Positions 1 to 5,392 of a DNA stretch of 5,678 nucleotides are shown here, piece after piece. This DNA is from Clostridiales bacterium UBA6388 (GTDB lineage Bacteria; Bacillota; Clostridia; Oscillospirales; Oscillospiraceae), in assembly GCA_002437575.1 (NCBI GenBank), contig DJQK01000085.1:1-5678 (forward strand). Direction: 5' to 3'. Each line of letters opens with the position of its first letter. Position 1 is the stretch's first letter. A program made the translations under genes and the position numbers. Below the pieces are notes generated by a model. That model ran no database searches and was not told the DNA's origin. It saw only the letters and a list, made by a program, of their open reading frames with translations.

Positions 1-58
1 TGACAAGTCGTCCGCCCCTACAAGGATCGATGATCGTGATAAAAATGGATGACCGTGG

Positions 59-99
59 AAAAAAAGAAAACCTCGTCCCTACTGTCATAGGGGCGAGGT
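59..99 (-). terminator. T-box intrinsic terminator
   Basis: The minus strand carries a 12-nt arm (99-88) and its partner (81-70), with one C-A mismatch and a 6-nt loop TGACAG, followed by TTTTC and seven T residues. The competing antiterminator is visible: AGGG (118-115) pairs exactly with CCCT (92-89) and GCG (107-105) with CGC (95-93), leaving the 7-nt UGGUACC bulge. The 3' half of the antiterminator lies inside the 5' arm of the terminator, so the two folds exclude each other. This is a transcription-attenuation T-box, not a translational one. Confidence 0.93.
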
Positions 100-273
100 C
101 AAGTCGCGGTACCACCCTAATTGCGAAAAATCGCATCTTAGCCGCTCTGTATCGGGAGCGCCCGCCGGAGTCCTCCTCCGGATGCTCGAAACTGGCTGCA
201 TCAAGGCCCGCCGAAGGGCTTTCACCTGTCCCCTTCTCTCTAAAGGCTGCTGTTTGATGCTCGGTTCGTCATC
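59..273 (-). promoter_or_regulatory. T-box riboswitch leader, tRNA-Ala-type specifier
   Basis: This is a complete T-box leader read on the minus strand; it senses uncharged tRNA and lets transcription continue when charging is low. The canonical T-box AGGGTGGTACCGCG lies at 118-105. Stem I starts with GATG-A-CGAA (273-265), which pairs with TTCG-AG-CATC (190-181). Above it GCATCAA (260-254) pairs with TTGATGC (204-198). AGAGA (241-237) and GGTG (226-223) are the usual apical Stem I elements. A Stem II-type hairpin (181-165), pairing suited to Stem IIA/B, and a 5-bp Stem III hairpin (135-122) follow. The 3' side of the specifier loop, between 197 and 191, reads AGCCAGT; GCC (196-194) followed by A is the best codon, meaning alanine. 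The antiterminator bulge is UGGU, matching a discriminator A as in tRNA-Ala, whereas bacterial tRNA-Ser usually has G. The controlled gene lies left of position 1; alaS is the likeliest, by inference. Confidence 0.93.
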
Positions 274-290
274 GCAAAAACCAATATATC

Positions 291-452
291 AGGAACCTTT
301 GACTCAATAGCCACCCGCCTTCACCGAATCTTTTGATCCAATACTGCGTTTCGAAAAACTTGAAATACACAAAGTATGTCTGCGTTTTTCGAATCTTGTC
401 TTGGATCAAAATCTCTCGCCGAATTCGGCCGTCTATTGAATCAAAGCTTCCT
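291..452. repeat. Long imperfect inverted repeat between promoter and T-box
   Basis: Three paired blocks lie in order on both arms: 291-310 with 433-452 (18 of 20 positions complementary), 331-341 with 401-411 (11 of 11, TTTTGATCCAA) and 350-359 with 384-393 (10 of 10, TTCGAAAAAC). They leave a loop of about 24 nt (360-383). The stretches between the blocks, 311-330 and 412-432, are nearly equal in length but pair poorly. The outer edge lies two bases from the -10 box of the minus-strand promoter, so the transcript should begin inside one arm and fold into a hairpin about 160 nt long before the T-box. It encodes no convincing protein. It might be a degenerate small mobile element (MITE-like) or a leader structure; I saw no clear target-site duplication. 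Confidence 0.8.
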
Positions 453-454
453 GT

Positions 455-482
455 ATTTTATCACAATTCCACGCAATGTCAA
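455..482 (-). promoter_or_regulatory. Sigma-A promoter of the T-box transcript
   Basis: The minus strand has a perfect -35 TTGACA (482-477), a 16-nt spacer and the -10 TAAAAT (460-455). Transcription should start near 449-447. It sits 12 bases after the terminator T-run of the upstream operon, so the T-box unit is transcribed independently of the mltG/U32 operon. Confidence 0.85.
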
Positions 483-493
483 TAGCGTTTTCG

Positions 494-521
494 AAAAAAG
501 CCAGAAAATTCTATTTTCCGG
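494..521 (-). terminator. Intrinsic terminator containing the U32 stop codon
   Basis: On the minus strand CCGGAAAAT (521-513) pairs with ATTTTCTGG (509-501), giving nine pairs with one G-T wobble and a 3-nt loop. C and then six T residues (499-494) follow. The stop codon TAG (513-511) forms the top of the stem and the loop, so the hairpin starts within the last codons of the U32 gene. It closes the five-gene operon. Confidence 0.82.
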
Positions 522-1731
522 ACAGCTCTACCGCGTGGCGCACGAAGCTCATGGCCGGGACCTTTTTGGGAAGCTTCGCGCGAAAGCGCATCTGCGGCGT
601 TCGGGGCTCTGTGAGCGGAAGTCCATCGGCGTCCAGCATATCGCCCGCGACCCATGAAAACGGCTTGCAGTCCGGGCCGACGAGCTCGACCGTATCGCCT
701 TCGCGGAACTTGTTTCGAAGGCTCAGGACTGCGTTTCCGTCTTCGTCGCAGCTTTCCACGACCGCGCAGATCTGCCAGTGTCTGATATAGCGCGAGCTTT
801 CGGTGTACTGCCCCGGCTGGCCGAAGAAAAAGCCGGTGGAGTAGTGCCGGTGCGAGACGTGCTCGACCTCGTCACGCCAGACAGGATCAATTTCCCGCCC
901 GGCCAGCACGTCGTCTAAAACGTGCCGGTACGCGCCGGTGACGATGGCTGCATAGTATGCAGACTTCGCCCGCCCTTCAATTTTGAAGCAGTCGACGCCG
1001 GCGTCCGTGAGCGCTTTCAGGTGGTCGATCATGCACATATCGCGCGAGTTCATGATGTACGTGCCCTTTTCGTCCTCAAAGACCGGGAAATACTCCCCGG
1101 GCCGCTTTTCCTCCATCAGCGCATACTGATACCGGCACGGCTGGGCGCACTGGCCGCGGTTGGAGTCGCGTCCGGTCATATAGTTCGAAAGCAGGCACCT
1201 TCCTGAATACGAAACGCACATCGCACCGTGGCAGAACGTTTCAAGCTCCAGCTCCGGAGAGACCTTTTCGCGGATGGCGACGATCTCCGGAAGGCTCAGC
1301 TCCCGCGCCAGCACGACGCGCTTTGCCCCCAGATCGAACCAGCTCTGCGCGCAGACATAGTTTGCGATCGACTGCTGGGTCGAAATGTGCCGTTCGCACT
1401 TCGGCGCGTATTTTCCGGCCATCGCAAATACGCCGAGGTCGGCCAATATCAGCGCGTCCACGCCGGCATCGTTCAGCAGCTCCAGCCACGAAGGAAGCGC
1501 GCTTGCTTCCTCGTTTCGCGGCATGGTGTTGACCGTCACGTGCACGCGCACGCCGTGTTCATGTGCAAAAGCTACAGCCTTCGGCAGCTCTTCGGCGGTG
1601 AAATTTCCCGTAAAAGAGCGCATTCCGAAGCTCGTTCCCGCCAGATACACCGCGTCCGCGCCGTACAGCACGGCCATCTGCAATTTTTCCATATCGCCCG
1701 CCGGGCACAGAAGCTCCGGTTTACGCATCAT
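511..1731 (-). CDS. U32-family (TrhP2/YrrO-like) tRNA hydroxylation protein
   Basis: A 406-residue protein of the former peptidase family U32. The signature is clear at about residues 164-182 (E-x-F-C-H-G-A-M-C ... S-G-R-C-L-L-S), with FKIEGRAKSAYY near 249-260 and STGFFFG near 298-304, then a C-terminal small-domain region. Family members such as E. coli TrhP and B. subtilis TrhP1/TrhP2 (YrrN/YrrO) make 5-hydroxyuridine at tRNA position 34 using prephenate; others (RlhA, UbiU/UbiV) hydroxylate rRNA or a ubiquinone precursor. Cys172, 179, 195 and 233 are spaced much like the iron-sulfur ligands of UbiU. Length is close to YrrO (about 420), and mltG lies upstream as in B. subtilis, so a tRNA role is the best inference. 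The start ATG at 1731 has GGAGG eight bases upstream and overlaps the mltG end by 11 nt. An in-frame ATG follows immediately (1728). The open frame continues far upstream of 1731 but has no U32 similarity there. Confidence 0.93.
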   Translation of the reverse strand: MMRKPELLCPAGDMEKLQMAVLYGADAVYLAGTSFGMRSFTGNFTAEELPKAVAFAHEHGVRVHVTVNTMPRNEEASALPSWLELLNDAGVDALILADLGVFAMAGKYAPKCERHISTQQSIANYVCAQSWFDLGAKRVVLARELSLPEIVAIREKVSPELELETFCHGAMCVSYSGRCLLSNYMTGRDSNRGQCAQPCRYQYALMEEKRPGEYFPVFEDEKGTYIMNSRDMCMIDHLKALTDAGVDCFKIEGRAKSAYYAAIVTGAYRHVLDDVLAGREIDPVWRDEVEHVSHRHYSTGFFFGQPGQYTESSRYIRHWQICAVVESCDEDGNAVLSLRNKFREGDTVELVGPDCKPFSWVAGDMLDADGLPLTEPRTPQMRFRAKLPKKVPAMSFVRHAVELSGK

Positions 1732-3286
1732 CCTGCGTCCCTCCGTCGGCCTGCGTGCCGGTATCGGCATCGGTCTGTTCATCGGTCTGTTCGCCTGTCT
1801 CGCCGCCGGCTGCTTCGGACGTTCCCTCTTCATCCGCCGCATCGCCGGAGAGGCTTGCAAGGAAGTCCTGATGCTCGTAGTACGTCTTCGAGAACTTGTG
1901 CACGCCGTCGTTGCCGAGCGCGTAGAAATAGTAGTCCGTGTCCGCCGGATACAGAGCCGCGCGGATGGAGTTGATGCCCGGGTTTGCGATCGGCCCCGCG
2001 GGAAGACCGGCGTTCGTGTAGGTGTTGTAGGGGCTGATGATCGCCTTGTCGGCGTTGGAGAGCACTTCCTTGCGCTCTTCCAGTGCGTACTGGATCGTCG
2101 CGTCGATCTGCAAACACGGATAGAGCTTGCTGCAAAGCCGGTTATAGATGACAGACGCGATGGACGCGCTTTCAGATGTCTTGGCCGTCTCCTTTTCAAC
2201 CAGAGACGCAACGATGATGACGTCGTGGAACGAGAGCTTCGCGTCTGCGATTTCAGTTTCATCAAAGCCGTTGAGCCGCATTTTTGCCGCCAGCTTGTCG
2301 TTGAGGTCGCTAAGTGCTGCGTACATATCGTCGGTGATCTTGCTGTCAAAATTCCGCAGGAACCTGCCCAGCACGTCCTCGGGCTTGTCGTTCAGATAGA
2401 ACTGGTACGTGTCCGGGAAGAGATAGCCTTCGAGCCGGTTTTTATCGCCGTAGGGAAGGTCTTGCAGGAACTCGTAGTCGAATTCATATTCCGCCGCGGC
2501 CTGCTCGAGATCAGCAACACTTGCAACGCCCGCGTCGGCAAGTAAAGCGAAAATATCTTCGCATTCAAAGCCCTCGGGGATCGTCAGCTCCGTCGTTGCG
2601 CGAACGCCCGCGCTCGGGGTCATGCCGTTGACCAGGGCGTGGTAGTCATATAGATGGTTGAGCTCATACGTGCCGGGCTGGATCTTCCGCTCGGCGTGGG
2701 AATACAGGCAGTAAAACCGGAACAGCCACTCATATTCGATGAGGCCCTGCTTTTTAAGCTCCCGGCTCACGTCTGCGACCGTCGCGTTTTCGGGCACGGT
2801 GATGGTGACCTCTTCGTCTGGCTTCGTGAGCGCCAGCACATCGTCTGCCAGCCGCCAGCCCACGACCGCCAGAATGACGGACGCTGCCAGCACGCAGCAC
2901 ACGTACAAAAGCACCTTCAGCCCCGGCGCCAAACGCGGCTTTTCCGGCTCTTCGGGCGCGTCTTCTTCCTGCTGCTCGCCATCTAAGCTCAAGTCTGCAT
3001 ACTCCTCCGGAAGCTTCGGCTCAAAGGGCGCGGGCGCGGAGGCTGCGCTCTGCGGATCTTCTTCGCCGTCATCAAGTACGACCTCGCCAGCGTCCGGAGC
3101 GGGCGCGTCCGAAGCATCCGCGTTCTCGTCCTGTTTCGCATCCGGAAGGCGGGACGTTCCCATCATGCGGTCGACACGCGCGATATCCGCCTTCGTCGAC
3201 GCGATCAGCTCGTCAATGGACATGGACGAAAAATCGTCCGTGCCGTCCTCAAAGCCATCGAGTTTCTTTTCTTCGTGGTCGGACAT
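1721..3286 (-). CDS. mltG: Endolytic murein transglycosylase MltG (YceG-like)
   Basis: A 521-residue inner-membrane protein that cuts nascent glycan strands of peptidoglycan, in the family view setting strand length or releasing strands from synthases. Residues 1-122 form an unusually long, acidic cytoplasmic region. One membrane segment spans about 123-144. A LysM-like region follows (about 158-240), then the YceG catalytic domain: RLEGYLFPDTY (284-294), ASLVEKET (360-367; the family's catalytic Glu lies here, probably Glu364), SVIYNRL (378-384), LQIDATIQYAL (392-402), and SPYNTYTNAGLP with PGINS (418-440). The C-terminal tail after about 480 is acidic and low in complexity (Glu, Thr, Asp, Gly, Gln). 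Typical MltG proteins have about 340-380 residues, and the excess here lies in the two ends. The start is supported by GGGGAGG five bases upstream. It follows the DJ-1 gene by 15 nt and overlaps the U32 gene. Confidence 0.96.
   Translation of the reverse strand: MSDHEEKKLDGFEDGTDDFSSMSIDELIASTKADIARVDRMMGTSRLPDAKQDENADASDAPAPDAGEVVLDDGEEDPQSAASAPAPFEPKLPEEYADLSLDGEQQEEDAPEEPEKPRLAPGLKVLLYVCCVLAASVILAVVGWRLADDVLALTKPDEEVTITVPENATVADVSRELKKQGLIEYEWLFRFYCLYSHAERKIQPGTYELNHLYDYHALVNGMTPSAGVRATTELTIPEGFECEDIFALLADAGVASVADLEQAAAEYEFDYEFLQDLPYGDKNRLEGYLFPDTYQFYLNDKPEDVLGRFLRNFDSKITDDMYAALSDLNDKLAAKMRLNGFDETEIADAKLSFHDVIIVASLVEKETAKTSESASIASVIYNRLCSKLYPCLQIDATIQYALEERKEVLSNADKAIISPYNTYTNAGLPAGPIANPGINSIRAALYPADTDYYFYALGNDGVHKFSKTYYEHQDFLASLSGDAADEEGTSEAAGGETGEQTDEQTDADTGTQADGGTQDDA
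1768..1791. repeat. 12-bp tandem duplication in the mltG tail
   Basis: The unit catcggtctgtt occurs twice back to back on the plus strand. On the coding strand it gives the repeated EQTD within the acidic C-terminal tail of MltG. It is in frame (four codons per unit), so it could change copy number without breaking the gene. Confidence 0.8.
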
Positions 3287-3301
3287 AGGTTCCTCCCCTT
3301 T

Positions 3302-3847
3302 TTATTTGCCGCTAAAAACGATCGCGTCTGCGATCTTCTTTGCTGTTTCTTCGCCGCGCAGCGCTTCGAGAAGCGCGAGGCCAAACGAAATTGCCGCCCC
3401 GGCCGCGCGTCCGGTGATAATTTTTCCATCGCGCGCCACGTCCTGCGAGACGCACGCTGCCGTTCCCATCTGCGCCTCGCAGCCGGGATAGCACGTGGTG
3501 GTCTTGCCGTCAGTGATGTGAAGGTGCGCCAGGATCGTCGGCCCCGCGCAGATGGCGGCGACGAATTTTCCTGCCTCATACGCCGATTTTACCGCGTGCA
3601 GCGCCGCCTCGCAGCCGAGGATCGAGCGCACCCCGCCGAGTCCTCCCGGAAGCACGACCATTTCCGCGTTTTCAAAATCGGCCTGCTCGAGCGTGCAGTC
3701 GGCCTTGAGCGTAATGCCGTGACCGGCCTCGATCGTCGTGCCGCCGATACCGGCCAGCTGCACCTCCACGCCGCCGCGCCGCAGAATATCGCACGGAGCG
3801 ATCGCTTCGACCGGCTCAAACCCGGTCCCCAGAATCATAATGACCAT
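3302..3847 (-). CDS. DJ-1/PfpI (YajL/ThiJ-like) family protein
   Basis: A 181-residue single-domain cytoplasmic protein of the DJ-1/PfpI superfamily, normal in length. Diagnostic features are GFEPVEAIAPCDILRR at 9-24 (Glu14 aligns with Glu18 of human DJ-1), LPGGLGG at 66-72, and the nucleophile-elbow motif AAICAGPTILA at 97-107 with Cys100 equivalent to DJ-1 Cys106. GRAAGAAISFGLALLEAL at 146-163 matches the C-terminal helix motif. The position of DJ-1 His126 falls in a region without histidine here. Family members have been described as chaperones, protein or nucleotide deglycases and cofactor-free glyoxalases; several of these activities are disputed, so I assign no reaction. The ribosome binding site GGAGGG lies six bases before the ATG, inside the last codons of the upstream kinase gene; the gap is 2 nt, implying translational coupling. 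It ends 15 nt before mltG. Confidence 0.93.
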   Translation of the reverse strand: MVIMILGTGFEPVEAIAPCDILRRGGVEVQLAGIGGTTIEAGHGITLKADCTLEQADFENAEMVVLPGGLGGVRSILGCEAALHAVKSAYEAGKFVAAICAGPTILAHLHITDGKTTTCYPGCEAQMGTAACVSQDVARDGKIITGRAAGAAISFGLALLEALRGEETAKKIADAIVFSGK

Positions 3848-3849
3848 TT

Positions 3850-4527
3850 TTAACCCTCCAGACAGGCTTTTATATGCCGGTATATTTCTTCATGAATATC
3901 CTCGATGGAGCGAAGACGGCCGTCTTTGACGCAGGAAATGACTGTCCAGCCGTAGTGCTTCGCGGCGAGCCTTGCCGTTTCGCGGCAGCGGGATAAATAG
4001 CTTTCCGCGTGCTCGTGAATGTCCTGCTCGCCCACGCCCTGCATGCCGCGCTTTTCGCGCAGCAGATGCGCAAGCTCCGTCGGCATATCGAAGCACAGAA
4101 CCAGGTCTGGCTTCGGAAGGCCCATCTTATCATACTCCAGATCGTACAGCCACGTAAAAAATTCGCTCTGCGCCGCGCCTTGCAGCTTGCTTCCCTGATG
4201 CACGGCGTTAGACGTCGTGTACCGGTCGCAGACGACAACGCCGCCCTTTTCGTAAAAATCCTTCCAGATCCGCTCAAATCCCGCGTACCGGTCGACAGCG
4301 TAAAACGTCGATGCGGCATAGGGGTTGACGGCGTCGGGGTCTTCGCCGAATTCTCCGGCCAGATACATTTTGATCAGCGCCGACGACGGCTCGTCATACT
4401 GCGGGAATTTGATGTTCAGGTACGGAACGCCGTCCTGCTCCAGCCGCTTGCACGCCAACGCGAACTGTGTGGACTTGCCCGTTCCGTCGGTCCCTTCGAA
4501 TACAATGAGTTTGCCCATGTTTTTCAT
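3850..4527 (-). CDS. tmk: Thymidylate kinase (dTMP kinase)
   Basis: A 225-residue P-loop kinase expected to phosphorylate dTMP to dTDP with ATP, in the cytoplasm. The Walker A motif is GTDGTGKST (12-20), with glycine where type I enzymes carry an arginine. Next come FPQYDEPSSALI (41-52), YAVDRYAGF (76-84; the DR pair of nucleotide-monophosphate binding), CDRYTTSNAVHQGSK (100-114; the conserved DRY) and DLVLCFDMP (141-149). A basic LID region (REKRGMQG, 157-164) then supplies catalytic arginine candidates, as in the bacterial type II form. Length is slightly above the usual 205-215. The ATG at 4527 overlaps the preceding stop codon as ATGA, but AGAGG abuts it directly. The ATG at 4518 (222 residues, MGKLIVFEG) has AGAGG nine bases upstream and may be the true start. 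A broader deoxynucleoside-monophosphate specificity cannot be excluded. Confidence 0.92.
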   Translation of the reverse strand: MKNMGKLIVFEGTDGTGKSTQFALACKRLEQDGVPYLNIKFPQYDEPSSALIKMYLAGEFGEDPDAVNPYAASTFYAVDRYAGFERIWKDFYEKGGVVVCDRYTTSNAVHQGSKLQGAAQSEFFTWLYDLEYDKMGLPKPDLVLCFDMPTELAHLLREKRGMQGVGEQDIHEHAESYLSRCRETARLAAKHYGWTVISCVKDGRLRSIEDIHEEIYRHIKACLEG

Positions 4528-5243
4528 CCTCTTATTCTTTTCAGCACCACGGCCCAGAGATATTTGGGAAGCCGCAGCATCCGGCCGAAGCGCTTCGGCT
4601 CTTTATAAAGCCGGTAGAGCCACTCGAGATTGGCCGCGATCATCCATTTTGGGGCCCGCTTCACCGTGCCCGCGAACGAGTCGAGTGACCCGCCGAGGCC
4701 GATCATGAGCTTGCAATGCAGCTCCAGCTGGTGGCGCTTCATGAAAAGCTCCTGCTTTGGAGCGCCGAGGCAGACGAACAGCACGTCGGGCTTTGCTTCG
4801 TTCACGGCCTCAATGATGGGCGCGTCGTCTTTGAAATAGCCGTCGTGCATTCCGCAGATGATGAGCCCCGGGTGCTTTTGCCGCATTTTTTCCGCCGCAA
4901 GCTCTGCAATGCCGGGCTTGCTGCCAAGAAGGTAAACGCTTTTCCCAGTCTCGTCCAGCACGCCGAGAAGCCCATCTGCAAAGTCAACGCCCGCGACCTT
5001 CTGCTGTAACGGCGTTTTTAGTATCTTCGACGCCAGAACCACGCCCGCGCCGTCCGGCAGAACGAGATCGGCCTCGTTCAGAAGCGAGCGAAGCGACTCG
5101 TCCTTCAGCGCCTCATACGCAATTTCCGCGTTCGGCGTGACCGCATAGCAGGTTTTATCGCCGCTTAAGATCTCGCGGGCTTTTTGCAGAGCCTGCTGCA
5201 TCGTCACATTGTCAAACGCGATCCCCATGATGTCCGTCTTCAT
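4524..5243 (-). CDS. WecG/TagA/CpsF family glycosyltransferase (GT26)
   Basis: A 239-residue family GT26 enzyme. TagA adds N-acetylmannosamine from its UDP form to undecaprenyl-diphosphate-GlcNAc, the second step of wall teichoic acid linkage synthesis; WecG and CpsF relatives transfer other sugars, so the exact donor is unknown. Motifs are TPNAEIAYEA (36-45), ADLVLPDGAGVV (58-69), QKVAGVDFADGLL (81-93), VYLLGSKPG (103-111), FVCLGAPKQELFM (156-168) and GLGGSLDSFAG (182-192). A basic C-terminal segment follows (LEWLYRLYKEPKRFGRMLR, 206-224), which in TagA forms a membrane-proximal appendage with catalytic arginines. Thr36 and Asp64 line up with Thr37 and Asp65 of the studied Thermoanaerobacter TagA. 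Lysine 82 replaces an expected arginine. I chose the start at 5243 because GAGGAG lies seven bases upstream. An ATG at 5264 would leave only a few nucleotides of leader and lacks such a site. It is the first gene of the operon and overlaps tmk by 4 nt. Confidence 0.94.
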   Translation of the reverse strand: MKTDIMGIAFDNVTMQQALQKAREILSGDKTCYAVTPNAEIAYEALKDESLRSLLNEADLVLPDGAGVVLASKILKTPLQQKVAGVDFADGLLGVLDETGKSVYLLGSKPGIAELAAEKMRQKHPGLIICGMHDGYFKDDAPIIEAVNEAKPDVLFVCLGAPKQELFMKRHQLELHCKLMIGLGGSLDSFAGTVKRAPKWMIAANLEWLYRLYKEPKRFGRMLRLPKYLWAVVLKRIRG

Positions 5244-5250
5244 ACCGGCA

Positions 5251-5256
5251 CTCCTC
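5251..5256 (-). promoter_or_regulatory. Shine-Dalgarno site deciding the glycosyltransferase start
   Basis: GAGGAG on the minus strand, followed by seven bases (TGCCGGT) and ATG at 5243. It favours the protein beginning MKTDIMG over the form seven residues longer that begins at 5264. Confidence 0.85.
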
Positions 5257-5274
5257 AAAGTCATAGTTATGAGA

Positions 5275-5303
5275 ATTATACCATAGTCTTTGCCGTTTGT
5301 CCA
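5275..5303 (-). promoter_or_regulatory. Sigma-A promoter of the five-gene operon
   Basis: On the minus strand: -35 TGGACA (5303-5298, one mismatch to consensus), a 17-nt spacer and a perfect -10 TATAAT (5280-5275) preceded by TGG, an extended -10. The start should be near 5268, giving a leader of about 25 nt before the ATG at 5243. No attenuator or operator fits in this leader, so expression looks constitutive as far as the sequence shows. Confidence 0.9.
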
Positions 5304-5333
5304 TCACGCCGCGAGAAAAGTCGCCGGTCCGGT

Positions 5334-5361
5334 TTCACATTTCATACGAACGGCATAGACT
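5334..5361 (+). promoter_or_regulatory. Possible promoter of the divergent gene
   Basis: TTCACA (5334-5339, five of six consensus bases), 16 nt and TAGACT (5356-5361, four of six) precede the ribosome binding site of the plus-strand gene by about 17 bases. The match is modest. No better candidate is visible between 5304 and 5378, and a different sigma factor could be used instead. Confidence 0.35.
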
Positions 5362-5392
5362 GTAGAGAAAACCGTGATAGGAGGTATAAAGT

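Noticed and set aside
30..257. Plus-strand small open frame over the leader region
   Set aside because: It runs through the antisense of the T-box and its terminator, which fully explain the conserved sequence.
273..310. Second promoter just before Stem I (TTGAGT ... TATATT on the minus strand)
   Set aside because: The spacing between the two boxes is only about 13 bases, too short for sigma-A, and a far better promoter lies at 455-482.
291..452. CRISPR-like array
   Set aside because: The repeated blocks are inverted arms of one hairpin, not regularly spaced direct repeats, and no cas gene is present.
1732..2349. Open reading frame continuing 206 codons upstream of the U32 start, inside mltG
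   Set aside because: The extension is rich in Arg, Ser and Thr and low in complexity, as expected from an out-of-frame reading of mltG. U32 similarity begins only at MMRKPELLCPAG, where a ribosome binding site is present.
1385..2545. Plus-strand open frame of 386 codons
   Set aside because: It is antisense to the well-supported U32 and mltG genes, its start has no convincing ribosome binding site, and its product has no recognisable motif. GC-rich coding DNA often leaves such frames open.
2739..3491. Plus-strand open frame rich in serine
   Set aside because: It is the complement of the acidic N-terminal region of mltG and the end of the DJ-1 gene. The serine-rich composition mirrors the Asp/Glu/Ala codons on the other strand.
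5244..5264. ATG at 5264 as start of the glycosyltransferase
   Set aside because: It would begin only a few bases after the predicted transcription start and lacks a ribosome binding site, while 5243 has GAGGAG at the right spacing.
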